From Heterobilharzia americana (Eukaryota; Platyhelminthes; Trematoda; Strigeidida; Schistosomatidae), in assembly GCA_944470555.2 (NCBI GenBank), contig OX104130.1, forward strand, positions 3,410,001 to 3,474,000: a DNA stretch of 64,000 nucleotides. Direction: 5' to 3'. Under the pieces are notes generated by a model. The model was given only the letters and a program-made list of their open reading frames with translations, was not told the DNA's origin and did no database searches. The translations under genes were made by a program, and so were the position numbers. Below, one piece after another: positions 34,080-44,940 of the stretch; the stretch's first letter is position 1; every line of letters starts with the position of its first letter.

Positions 34080-34937
34080 ACTTGAAGATCCTACAGGTGA
34101 AAACTAACAAGTTGACAGAAGAGGTGAGGCAGGGCAGCGAAGACGGGACTTCAAGTGAATATAGAGAAGACAGAGGTAGAGTGATAATACCGCACCAACA
34201 ACACAACAACAACAACAAACTCCAATCACCATCAACGGGAGAAACTTAAAGGAAGTAACCTCCTTCACCCACCTTCCTAGGCAGCACTGTTTCAACTACA
34301 GGTGGCACAGGCACAAATCAGGATGTCAAAGCCAGTCACGATCGGAAAGACAGCAAGACAGGCGTTCATCAGCCTGAAGCCAGTGTGGAGATCTACTCCA
34401 CTCCACTCAGCATGTGGAACAACATCCGGATTTTCAACACCAATCCAGTCAAATCAGTGCTTCTGTGTGATGGTTGAGAGACCTGGCGCGTCACGAAAAG
34501 CATTTCCAACAAACTACAAACATTCATCAACAACTGCCACCCACGCTGTCTCGTTACTGAAGATCAGATGGACTACCAGAATAATGGGAATAAGCAAGAA
34601 GGAACTGTGGCTGGTTGGGCGACGAACCAACCAAGAACCTATCACCCAACAAATATGCAGTAGAAGGAAGTGGAGATGGATGGATTGGGCATACACTGAG
34701 AAGGCCGACTGGGGACATCACGACTCAGGCCAGGTACTCGAGTGGAACCTGCATGAGAAACGACGAGTTGGGCGTCCTAGATGAGGGTGATATGGAGGAG
34801 ATGGTGCGAGGAGGAAATGAGAGTTTGTGGGCTGTTGTGGAGCCAGGTTCAAAAGATTTCGGAGAACAGAGTGGAGTGGAGACGTGCTATTGAAGCCCTA
34901 TGTTCCACTAGGGACCCAAGGGACAAATAATAATGAT
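34080..34937 (+). mobile_element. RTE-like 3' fragment
   Basis: It follows the 15,605-16,440 segment closely, with short indels: the KTNKLTEEV region, CAA-repeat, GKTARQAFISLKPVWRSTPL, and the C-terminal RRKWRWMDW...KRRVGRPR block near 34,670-34,780. It ends with 'gggacccaagggacaaataataat'. It is heavily 5'-truncated, with broken frames. Confidence 0.8.
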
Positions 34938-35214
34938 AAAAAAAATATTTTATGTATACATCATGGGTATTATTATGTGGTACAACGTCGAAAATCAAAG
35001 TCAAAATCCACTCAGCCAACTTGTGAACCTTCGTTTAGTAGGCGATCAGTTATACACTTTTTGTATCGCAGCTAGTGATACCACTTGCCTGGCTGCCGAA
35101 AAGCTTGAAATATGGAGGAACGGGGTTCGAACCCGTGACCCGCTGATTGAAAGCCATCTCCCAAAATCAATGACCCTCCTGCCCATAAACTCTTCGAAAA
35201 CTAAAGATAAGTTT
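34938..35214. other. Short spacer between RTE and SINE pair
   Basis: It contains 'ggggttcgaacccgtgac' near 35,123, a B-box-like word on the reverse strand, but no convincing A box. Otherwise featureless. Confidence 0.3.
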
Positions 35215-35271
35215 TTCAAGTCGATATCCATCATGGAATGACATCAGTTGGAGGACCTTCGGAAACTGGGA

Positions 35272-35319
35272 GCACAGGATGTCAATTTCGTCCTAGTACG
35301 GGACTCTTCAGCAGTTCAC
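35272..35319 (-). ncRNA. Hammerhead-like ribozyme, core intact, weak stem I
   Basis: On the minus strand: core CTGAAGA, stem II GTCC/GGAC, GAAA, cleavage triplet ATC. The two stem I strands (GAACTG and CTGTGC) pair poorly, so cleavage is doubtful. Confidence 0.45.
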
Positions 35320-35398
35320 AGTGGTGCAGTGGCAACGCGCTTACCACGGAACCTGAGGGTTATGGGTTCGATCCCTGACAGGGCGGGGTCGTGGATAT

Positions 35399-35447
35399 AC
35401 ACTGCTGAGGAGTCCTGTACTAACTGGACGAAACAGCTGTCCAGGGC
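35399..35447 (+). ncRNA. Hammerhead ribozyme, core intact
   Basis: ACACTG, core CTGAGGA, stem II GTCC/GGAC with a ten-base loop (three longer than in other copies), GAAA, stem III ACAGCTGT, cleavage triplet GTC, CAGGGC. Only the inner three pairs of stem I are clean. Confidence 0.6.
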
Positions 35448-35515
35448 TCGTAAGTTACCAATGTTCCTCCGAATGATGTCAGTTCGTGATGAATATCAAC
35501 TTGAAAGATGAAAAG

Positions 35516-36755
35516 ATAAGTTTGAAATTAAAATTTCCTGGTGAAAAAGAATGACCCGGAAAACTTTCAAAGATAAGGTACAAAATGGAGGATATTTAGT
35601 AGAGATGTGGGTCTTTCTAGAGGTTCTCCTCTTTTACAACTGAGAAAACCAAAAGCAGAACAATCAGACCTCATAGCGATTTCTTTGCCTTTTAGCCACT
35701 CAAATCAAAGGTGGATGTTTATTTTTTAGCCTGGTACGGAATATCTGAGTAGGTAACAGTGACTACATTCACTCATTCATTCACATGTGACAGAATTTGA
35801 AAGCATTACCCTCTAGTAGAGCTATAATAACTTGTCGCTTGTAATTGGAAAATTGGCTAGCATAGTCACGGTATCTACAGAGATATATAAGAATGCCTAG
35901 AACAAAGCTGATCTGAGTCTTCTAGTGAACATATTAGTCCCAATGATGAATATTTTGTTCAGTTTACTTAGCAGGTTTTTATAAGCTATCATAATTTCTG
36001 CATCATATGTTTGAAAAAACCCTAGGTAGTATAATATGGTTGTATTCCATTATTTTCAAATTAGAACTCACTATTAAAGTTTCAGATGAACGATTTAAAG
36101 ATTCTTAATACCACTCTCAGGATGAAAGATTATATGAACGGAAGCTTTTTATGGTGTAAATACACCAAAATGTTAACGAAATGGTTTACCAGATCCTCAC
36201 CTTAAGGATTTCTCTCATAAGTATGCATTAACTGGAGGGAAATCTGCTATTTGGCTTCATGTCTTACCGACTTGGACATCTGTAAATTAGTCTCTCCATG
36301 GTTTAGGGATATTTGGTGTTCATGAAGCTGTTTTTAAACTAATCATTATTTTATCACAAATATGCAGTCATAATATATGAACTATTAGGCGTCTAAGTTT
36401 ACCTGATAGTTTAATTTTTTGATCGGAAATGCTATATAAGTAATATTTAGGTGAGATCTTTTGAAAACATCAACGCTAGTAGACTTTTTCAAATTCACTG
36501 TAATACCTTCTAGCGGAGTGTTACATTTTCAGAATCCAAATGAAGACTAGACAATATAACACTCCTTTCATTAAGTATGGAATTTAGAAGTTGGATTATT
36601 CTAGAACAAAAGGTCCTGAGATCGCTTTTGGTAAGTTGATTCTATGCTTCTGAAACACCCTACTGACTGAATACAGTCTGAGTGGCACTTATGAGCATAT
36701 TTTTTTTATAAATTTTACTTCTTATTGGTAAAACAAATATGGCTGAGTTAGTTCA
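35516..36755. other. No gene seen
   Basis: AT-rich DNA up to the assembly gap. An ATG-initiated frame starts a few codons before the gap (36,739), but nothing can be said about it. Confidence 0.4.
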
Positions 36756-37255
36756 NNNNNNNNNNNNNNNNNNNNNNNNNNNNNNNNNNNNNNNNNNNNN
36801 NNNNNNNNNNNNNNNNNNNNNNNNNNNNNNNNNNNNNNNNNNNNNNNNNNNNNNNNNNNNNNNNNNNNNNNNNNNNNNNNNNNNNNNNNNNNNNNNNNNN
36901 NNNNNNNNNNNNNNNNNNNNNNNNNNNNNNNNNNNNNNNNNNNNNNNNNNNNNNNNNNNNNNNNNNNNNNNNNNNNNNNNNNNNNNNNNNNNNNNNNNNN
37001 NNNNNNNNNNNNNNNNNNNNNNNNNNNNNNNNNNNNNNNNNNNNNNNNNNNNNNNNNNNNNNNNNNNNNNNNNNNNNNNNNNNNNNNNNNNNNNNNNNNN
37101 NNNNNNNNNNNNNNNNNNNNNNNNNNNNNNNNNNNNNNNNNNNNNNNNNNNNNNNNNNNNNNNNNNNNNNNNNNNNNNNNNNNNNNNNNNNNNNNNNNNN
37201 NNNNNNNNNNNNNNNNNNNNNNNNNNNNNNNNNNNNNNNNNNNNNNNNNNNNNNN
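36756..37255. other. Assembly gap, 500 N
   Basis: Exactly 500 undetermined bases, which suggests a fixed-size scaffolding gap rather than a measured length. Confidence 0.95.
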
Positions 37256-37326
37256 ATTTCTGTATACGAAGTGTTAGTTGTGTAGTCAATGGTTATTTGT
37301 CTATTATTTCAAACTTTTTCACTTAG

Positions 37327-37690
37327 ATGATAACGTTTGCTACTGGTGCTTCTAGTGCAAATACAAATCAGTTAATAGGCTTCAGTAGTACAACTCCTCA
37401 AATGTTTTCCAATGTCTATCAACTTGGTTCAAATCAATAGTATCTGGACAGACTACTCCGTTTGTTTTAGGATCTCTGTTTTAACAACTTCATTTCAACC
37501 TACAAATAATCTTATTCGCCCTCAACTTCGTCTACCTGCCTCAAATATTCTCACTGGTTCACCAAATATTATGATTGGAAATTATCTGCTGGTTTTACTT
37601 TAAAAACAGCCCCGGTACAGACAGTAGGCAGCGTAAATTCAATCCCTTTCACTCCGACTTTCGCTTATCAATATCCTGGAAACTTTACAT
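37327..37690 (+). pseudogene. Possible terminal exon of an unidentified gene, frame disrupted
   Basis: A polypyrimidine tract ending in 'ttcacttag' (acceptor-like) precedes a protein-like stretch rich in Ser, Thr, Gln, Pro and Asn. Readable pieces are NQLIGFSSTTPQMFSNVYQL in frame one, VSGQTTPFVLGS and TTSFQPTNNLIRPQLRLPAS in other frames, and KTAPVQTVGSVNSIPF ending at a TAA near 37,690. Joining them requires several single-base shifts, so this is either a decayed exon or good sequence with base-calling errors beside the gap. The composition resembles a low-complexity region of a nuclear or regulatory protein, but I cannot name the gene. Confidence 0.35.
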
Positions 37691-38182
37691 AATGATGATA
37701 ATGACAATAGTCATACAATGATGCAGAAAAATGTGCATATATGCACTTACAATCTCTTTTGACTTTGAATATCAATTCATCTAGTTAATCTGTACATAGA
37801 TTTATATTCTTATCATATATGGCGCCTTTTTTTTATTGTATAGACTTGTCATAAGAGAACTTTGAAACTGCGTTATATATCCTACCGTTTTCATTTTGGA
37901 TTTATATAGCTCCAAATCGACAACAAAAACAACAACAACAAGCAGCAAAAACATTAGACTCGTAATGTTTTGTTTTACCTAGTGTTGTATACTACTCCTA
38001 CTAATACTACTCCTACTAACTACAAACAGTAGTGTAGAGCTCAAGTCGAAATGAGCAATTTTATTTGCAAAAAAATCCTCTTTAGTTTCTTCTTATTCAT
38101 AGTACATCAGTACTCTTCTTCTTTTCAAACGCTCATGCTGTAATTCGTTAGATTATTAATATTCTTCCTATTCACCTAACCT

Positions 38183-38184
<2 letters not shown>
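37691..38184. other. AT-rich DNA, possible 3' UTR
   Basis: If the preceding exon is real this would be its 3' UTR. A CAA-repeat patch lies at 37,920-37,945. Nothing else was seen. Confidence 0.3.

Positions 38185-38256
<72 letters not shown>
38185..38256 (+). repeat. (TA)n microsatellite
   Basis: About 36 TA units with one break near 38,224. The run is self-complementary and may form a cruciform. Confidence 0.9.
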
Positions 38257-38258
<2 letters not shown>

Positions 38259-38764
38259 TCTTTATCTATATTTTGCATTTACTATTACTATTATTTTTTT
38301 GTAACTTTCATTTGATTTGTTATTACTTTAGGATATTTATTTGTTTTCATACTTCATCTCATACAACAACTTATCTTACAGGAAAAAAATTTTTAGAATT
38401 TCAATGGAAGAATTTATATTTCCTAATTTCAATGTTTGAAAATGTTTACATTTTCCGGTATATACACACATGTTCACGTATACCTTCTTGAACTGGTTTT
38501 TACAATATTTACTAAAAATGTTATTTTATTAAGTAGTTGAATGAGAATTGTTGGTTCATATTTAGTTTCCTGGTAAAATTATACGGTCGTTGTTGATGAT
38601 ATGTATGTCGAATGGAATAAAAATATTTTGGTTATCGATGATCCATTTCTGATACCTGAGTTATTGTTTTTCGCTAAGTTGTTCCAAAATTCTATTTGAA
38701 TACCTACTTTTCAGATTTATGTTTCATATTTCTCGTTAAACAGGGTATTCCTAAACAATTCCAT
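38257..38764. other. No gene seen
   Basis: T-rich DNA without recognised features. Confidence 0.4.
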
Positions 38765-39285
38765 GTAGGGATCTAGAATATTATTATTTTGTCCCTTGGC
38801 TTTTTAGTGCTTTCAGATTAATGAAGGCCTGTCTTGCTTTTCTGATCCTGGCTTTGACGTTCACATCTGTGCCGCCTGTAGTTTAAACGATACTGCATAG
38901 GTAGGTGAAAGAGACGACTTCCTTTAGGTTTCTCGCGTTCATGATGATTGATGCTTGTTGTTGATGTTTGTTTGTTGGGTATCTTCATCATCTCTGTCTT
39001 CTCTGCATTCACTTGAAGTACCGTTTTCGCTGCCTTTTCTGTCAACTTGCTGGTTTTCGCCTGTAGATCTTCGAGTTTGTGCAATATTAGATATAAATCA
39101 TCATCATGGACGAAATCCAAATTTTGTAGGGTCCTTTCATCGTCCAAACAGCATATGCCCCTTTTCTCTCTCCTCACATTTTGTTACATGATCCAGTCTA
39201 CCACAATGAGGAAGATGATGTGTGATAGTAGGCGGTAGCCTAGTCTTACTCCTGTCTTCACTTCAAAGGCATCACTTAATTTTTT
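38765..39285 (-). mobile_element. RTE-like fragment, RT core with deleted 3' part
   Basis: The minus strand reads LSDAFEVKTGVRLGYRLLS, VVDWIM, then LQNLDFVHDDDLYLILHKL (motif C region, FADD altered), LQVNAEKTEMMKIPNKQ and a GSRLFHLP segment. At about 38,810 the sequence jumps from 'ttcattaatctgaaag' straight to the family end 'ccaagggacaaaataataat', so the C-terminal region was deleted while the 3' terminus was kept. Inactive. Confidence 0.75.
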
Positions 39286-39689
39286 TCGCCATTCATACCG
39301 TACATTCTTGTACTGTGAATGTGTATGTATTCAAATGGCAGGCATAATGTAGTCAGCGTTTCCTCATATTCTTTCACTCATCAACTAAATAAAGTAATCA
39401 AAGTGCATAGGACACTGATTATAGCGGATTACAAGAATCCAAGTGGTAGAGTTAACTTTTAGTGGTTTTCAGAGTGGTGGGCCATATTGATCTCACATTC
39501 TCATTTCATGTGTGCTGACAAGTTTCATTTCACATACGCGTTATACAAGCCTACATCATGGCTACCAAAAGTCTTTGTTAAAGGTGTGAAATATAATAAG
39601 GACAAAAGGATATCCTGTGAAGAAAATTTCCCTACTGATGATGTCATTTGATAAAACCATTTTTCTAAGTATTGGAAAAAAGTAAAAGT
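39286..39689. other. No gene seen
   Basis: About 400 bases of AT-rich DNA without recognised features. Confidence 0.4.
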
Positions 39690-40335
39690 TTATTAGCTAT
39701 TGATGAGGTCACATGATTACTGGAATGTTCGGCTTCCAATTGTATGCGAGGTATGTGGATGATACACTCATAAGATGCAATGAAGATATGGGTGTTTGGA
39801 AAAGTCTGATGATATACATATCAAGGAAAATTTTGAATCTTACTAAAAAGAAGATCAGGAAGTTATCTTCAGAAACTGATCTATAGAAAGTTGACTTGGA
39901 ATTGTCAGTGAATTCATTTTCGCAGAGAATTAAAAAGATCTACACATGAAATGAACTGGAGAAACTTCGAAAAGTTCTACCCAAAGTAGATGTCTCTCCA
40001 GAAGCTAAAAGTCTAACGAAACTGAAGAAAACCCCTGTCTTGAAGAAAACATTATATTCAGAAATGATGTTGTAGCAGAAATTACAGGGCAACTGTCGAA
40101 TCGGAGTGATATAAAGGGCATTCTTTCCTGTGTCATCTCTCGTCAACGGCTGATTTGTGAGTGTGTTGATGAAAGACTACCGCTTTAAGCCACAGCAGTT
40201 TGTGTCTACGAGCTTACTTGCTCCGGGTGAGTAGTTTATCTAGGCAGAACAAAGCGTGCACTCTTCAGACATACCCTTGGACACTATTCCGCACGGTTAT
40301 CCTAAGGCTAACGTAAATCCCGATATAGTTAGTTA
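39690..40335 (+). pseudogene. PLE remnant: RT catalytic motif and GIY-YIG start
   Basis: At about 39,740 the plus strand reads LYARYVDDTLIRCNED, the PLE RT motif C. About 430 bases later, in another frame, AVCVYELTCSG and VVYLGRTKRALFRHTLGH give a decayed GIY-YIG start. Frames in between are broken. Confidence 0.6.
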
Positions 40336-41404
40336 CTTTAAAACTTTGTCAATTCAAATGGCGACTTTGAGTCCTATTTTTTTAAGTTGCCAGTTGAGAC
40401 TAAACGATTAAAAAGCAGCACGGTCCCTTTGCTTGTGCTTTCAGAAATGCTGGGAATCCACCAGTACAAGTGTGAACTTTGTGCAGAAGTAGTATGATCA
40501 GCCTCTCCTTCAACTATGGTCTTGATAATAATGTATTCCTATATAATTTCCTACTGTAATTAGAAACAAATTTTCTGTTCCACTACTGAACATCATAGTA
40601 ATCTTGTGGCCCTATTGATTATTTGCTTTGAATGCGATTGGGCAGCTTTCCTGATTGGCATCATCGAAAAAAAGTTTTCTTTGCGTTATCTTTTCTTAAT
40701 GACGTAAAAGGTTTGGGATATATGGAACTCAAGTATTTTTTCACCGTTATCTTTTGTGTGATAGAATTATTATATGAGCTGCTTAAGGATCAAAGGCGAA
40801 GTATTAAGTAAAAGAGGCACGTAGTTTGATGAGGATCTGTAGCTTCACCAGATGAAATGGTTCGAGGTATATGCTAAGTAATTCTCAGAACTGCTGGACT
40901 CGACGTGCTGTGTTGGTATTAACACGAGTCGGATGGAAAGCACTCAAGGCTAGGCAGATCAGTATATGAAAACATCCCTTAAAATCTGGTCATTCTTTTG
41001 TGTAGTATGCATAGCAATTTTGAGTTTCAAGCAGTGACGAAAGTCGATGTGTGGTGAAATTACTCATTGTCACTCATAGTGTCAAGGATAAATCCACACT
41101 TTATCCCCTCGTTAGGTTTGTTTGATTCATTGGACGTGTTATTATCTTACCTCTTACACTGATGATACTGCTGTTTGCGAATTTCCGTATTTACACTTGT
41201 CGATTTCCGTCCATTGTACGGATGGGACTTATAGCAGTTTGAAACAATCATCTGTGATTTAATTTTATCTGTTTGTGGATATTGTCCCTTACTTCCTGTT
41301 GATCTGTTATCAGTTTGTCACTTGTGTTCACTAAGTAACAAAATTCTATATCTGAGCATAGATGTTCTTTTATCTATTGAATTTGTGGGGATTAACAGAT
41401 TTTT
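40336..41404. other. No gene seen
   Basis: No repeat arm, coding region or RNA gene recognised. Confidence 0.4.
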
Positions 41405-41808
41405 TCAAGTTGGTATTCATCATGGACTGATATCAGTTGGAGGAACATTGGAGACCTGAGAGGACTGGACAACGGTTTCATCCTAGTATGGTACTCAGGA
41501 GTGCGACCCCGCCAGGGATCGAACCCCCGACCTTCACGTTCGGTGGCCAGCACTTTACCATCGAGCCACTGGTTCCCAAAGTTCCAATGAGAAGTCGTGA
41601 TCAGTGAGGCCAACCTGGTGGTCGTGAGGATATTGGGTAGTCGTCGCCCTACATCGTGAACTGACAGAAGTTGGAAATATGCACCACTGGATTTCGATCC
41701 GGTGACTTGATGGTAACGTGATGGCCGCGGAACGTGAAGGTCGCGGGTGCACAGTCCTGAGTCCCATACTAAATTGATATTAGTCCATGATGAATACCAA
41801 CTTGAAAA
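41405..41808. repeat. Hammerhead SINE, complete inverted-arm element
   Basis: The outer ends 41,405-41,437 and about 41,774-41,806 are inverted copies with about one difference over 33 bases. The left minus-strand arm has a B box (reverse of 'gggttcgatccctgg' near 41,513-41,527) and an A-box-like end near 41,560. Then comes the family spacer (41,575-41,695) and the right plus-strand arm, from which the B-box to hammerhead part is partly deleted. The hammerheads are mutated (left: CTGAGTA core, GATGAAAC; right: truncated). No target-site duplication was obvious. Confidence 0.8.
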
Positions 41809-43979
41809 GAAGTCAATTTCTCTGTTATGGAGTTGATTCCTAGTACCACGTCTAAATAGATGTATTCAACATCTCATTGACACAGAAGAGTGTTGTCTGT
41901 TTGACATCCGAATTCAGGAATCTTGCAATTTTTACCGTTTGCCTTCATTTATATTGGATTGAACTGATTTCCTTCCTAAACTAAGAGAATGACCACGGCC
42001 ATAAACCATCTAACCTCAGGAAAATGGTTTCGTTTTGCAACTACTGACTTATTTTTGCTTTTTAAATCCTTTTAATAGACTAACAAGTTACCAGATGGAT
42101 TTAACTATGATGTTACAGACTAAAATGGTAGTCTCAGTTTTCATAGCCTACCGAATTATGATAAAGAAACATGATGCATATGTTTTAGCACAATGTCATT
42201 ACAACTTTGTTACTTCGTCGGCAGTAGTAGGCGTTATGTGACTATTTGATGAAAAGTTCGTAAGCAAATGTATGTGTACCACGTTGCACTTCAAAAGACA
42301 AAGAATTCTTGTTGTCGCTAGATATTTTTTTAAACTACACAGTTTACATTTATCCTTTATATTACTTAAATTACTCTGAAACAATTTCAAAGTACTCTTA
42401 ATATTCAAATTATACCTATTCTGTCATCTAACAGGTATTTGTTAGCTAAACAGGGACATTGAAAATTGTGCGTTGTGATCTAAAAGCCGACTACATTGAC
42501 TTAAATTTGTGCGTCGCAGCTTAGATATGCATTTATTAACTCTAGGGATATCTGAGCCTAATCATGTTGAATATATTAACATAGGAACATCAAAACACTA
42601 GTAAGCTTTACTTCCTACTGTATTTCACTTAGGGAAACATTAGTTTTCAGGAATGAAATATTTTTTAATCTTTGTAACATTTGTGCTTTAAAGCATCCTG
42701 TGGTAGTGCATAAAATTGTATTCAGCCAAATTAATAATACTGTTTCATGTTAATTAAGAAGTATACTGAAGAAATCCATGAATTGAGCATATAAAATTCC
42801 ATAACAGATCATTTGTTGATATTCATGGTAGTGTATATGTTCTTACCCACTAACGCTTTCATACTACTTGTTTACATCTAGATTTTATGTAGCAAGTCCG
42901 TAGTTTTTCTACGTTCTTTAATGTTTTTACGCTAAGTCTCTTGAATATTTTTTCCCTTGAAGCCATAAAAATAACATAGGGTCAAAAGGCAATTTGTGTA
43001 CTATTAGTTCTAATTTTAAACGTGTATGACTATTAGACAAATATCCTTACATGGTTAGGTATATTGCTCGTATTGTAGTTGTGAGACACGATCTGTAAGA
43101 CACTCCTATTTTTTTTTATTGTAGTTATTTGTGTCACTGATCATTTATTTGTCGAGCTATTCACACCTGTTAACTGTTGTTTTCAAGAAGAGCTAAATTC
43201 GCTTACCGAATTGTTTATAACATCAAAGGTGTATTTCTTTACGAAATTTACCTACCTATGCATAGTACACGGAACATTACTGTGGTAACAAGAGTTTAAC
43301 CCATATCACTTGTACTTATGAATTAAGTGTTTAGATCGTGTAAGTATAAGTGAATTTTTTTTAAAGGAAATGAGTTTTCTGGTTAATATCTAGCATGAAG
43401 TACATTTTTAGTGCCTGTACGAGCTATTGTTTCTGCCTAGTAAGCTTAATATTTGATAATCTTTCAGTATTACTGGATTTCATTGGAATTCTCTTCATCT
43501 AAGTTACATTGTCCAACTATTACTTACGGGTATGAGTTGTGGTGAAGGAAGGTTAATTATTCAAAAGTAAAAAGAAGCAAAGTGAGTGAGGCAATGTATA
43601 AGTTCCTGTAACAGTGAACTATTATGAGCTTAGAAGATGCGAAAGTACTACATGTAGTTTGGGCTTAACTATCAAAATAAAATGCAGATGTTGAGAACTC
43701 ATTTTTCAAACCAAATTTGAAGGCCTTTCTACATAAATTAAAGTCGTGTAGGGGAAATTCAAGAATCCATAGTTTTAGATCTGTTTCTATCTCTTTCTCA
43801 TAGATGTTATTTTGAAAATAATAAACATTTCAAAAGAATTTATCTCCACATATTCTTATTTTTTTGTTTTCTGCTTGTTGTGACCTTTGGTGGCTGTTGC
43901 ATCTTCTTTATATGCCTCTTTTTCGAAAACCTGTCTGTTTTGTCATGAAGGTTCTGCAGTATTTGGTCTGAAATTCTTA
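41809..43979. other. Single-copy-looking DNA, no gene assigned
   Basis: AT-rich, free of recognised retroelements. Short open frames show no domain. The right end is the 3' flank of the minus-strand gene at 43,980. Confidence 0.4.
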
Positions 43980-44425
43980 TTACATAATTAAGTATTCATC
44001 ACCTGTTAAGTTGGGATAGTGTTGTTCTATGTTTTCAAGTAATGGACGTATATTCAATTGTTGGTCTGACTTATCTCCTTCCTAAAAACTAAATAATTGG
44101 TTTTACCTTCGATAGCAACAAGAATATAAACAGCACCACCTTCAATACTTTGAAGAGATTGCTGGTAGGTTTGTGCATCAGTTAACCCCAGTAGTTTCCC
44201 TGAAGTGTCACATAAGTCGAAGTTTACTGTAATATAAAATAAAATGAGTAGATACATACTTTCAGGATCTATTTCGCATACATTAATGATGTGGTTTAGT
44301 AATATTTCGAAGGAGCACCACATATTGACTAAGGCTTTTTTATTATCTATGAAAGAATTCCAGTCGTGTTTAAAGTAACTACCTCCAAACTTAATCCATA
44401 TGAAGGGTCTGTTGCTGCTAATCAT
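43980..44425 (-). CDS. CXorf65-like small protein, four exons with micro-introns
   Basis: The model reads on the minus strand: exon 1 44,425-44,383, intron of 36 nt, exon 2 44,346-44,260, intron of 33 nt, exon 3 44,226-44,107, intron of 29 nt, exon 4 44,077-43,980. All introns start GT and end AG. The product is 115 residues. The N-terminus reads FIWIKFGDNKKALVN, then EIDPEINFDLCDTSGKLLGL and AVYILVAIE. Recalled CXorf65 proteins begin FIFIKHGDNQQFLVN and have a DLC...TG block and a YYVC..E strand at matching spacing; the first intron must be removed to restore the GDN motif, which supports the splice. That family has a ubiquitin-like look; its function is unknown. The third intron is the least certain: without it the frame ends at 44,054. 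Introns near 30-36 nt are typical of schistosome genes. Confidence 0.7.
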
Positions 44426-44659
44426 CCTTCTTTCTCAATACCTCTTGAGCACAGGTTCATCGAAGCTGACAACTGGAAGTTAGAACTTCTTAACACTTGG
44501 ATTCGATCTTGGATATGTAGTTTCCTCCTGTTTGTGCTTAGCTGAGATTCTGAAAGAAACAAGAAGGATTATTAGCATTATCTATTCACATCCCTTTAAT
44601 GTCACTAGTTACAAAGGTCGTGATTTACTTACATTTGAAACCATCTAGAATAGTTTATC

Positions 44660-44940
44660 TTAGGCACAGAATTTCACGCTCCCCAGATATCTTATCGTGG
44701 AGATTTCGGCATGAGTTTCTTCCACCCTTCTTATGTCTAGTTTCTGTAAGAAACTAATTAGATAAGATCCTAGACTAAATTCTAAAAACTGTTGTTCGGA
44801 GTGAGTAAGAACTTTTAGAGATGCTGTGGTATAGTTATATCTTTTAGTCCGTCCATATCGTGATCGTTGATGGTCTGAGGTGGTTGTAGGAAGTTGATAC
44901 GGTTGAATACTTGATGCGGTCACCCTCTTACTTTTTCGTC
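44660..44940 (-). CDS. Possible coding exon of an upstream gene
   Basis: An open frame of up to about 90 codons reads RKSKRVTASSIQPYQ, then a basic Arg/Lys/Tyr-rich region, then EQQFLEFSLGSYLISFLQKL and a stop at 44,660. Domain unknown. Just after the stop is a strong donor (GTAAGTAA, 44,632), and a matching acceptor (cttgtttctttcag) ends at 44,550, giving an 83-nt intron that leads toward the CXorf65-like start at 44,425. So this could be the last exon of a gene in the same transcription unit, or an upstream exon of the CXorf65-like gene. It might also be a chance frame. Confidence 0.35.

Larger units (their letters stand above)
35215..35505. repeat. Hammerhead SINE, head-to-head pair without spacer
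   Basis: The left end 'ttcaagtcgatatccatcat' (35,215 on) and the right end 'atgaatatcaacttgaa' are inverted copies. The minus-strand left arm (about 35,215-35,318) lacks a tRNA-like head. The plus-strand right arm (about 35,319-35,505) has A-box-like 'gtggtgcagtggcaacg' and B box 'gggttcgatccctga'. Both arms keep a complete CTGANGA...GAAA core. Confidence 0.75.

Noticed and set aside
36739..37326. Open frames spanning the N block
   Set aside because: They consist of undetermined bases; only the few codons at the edges are real sequence.
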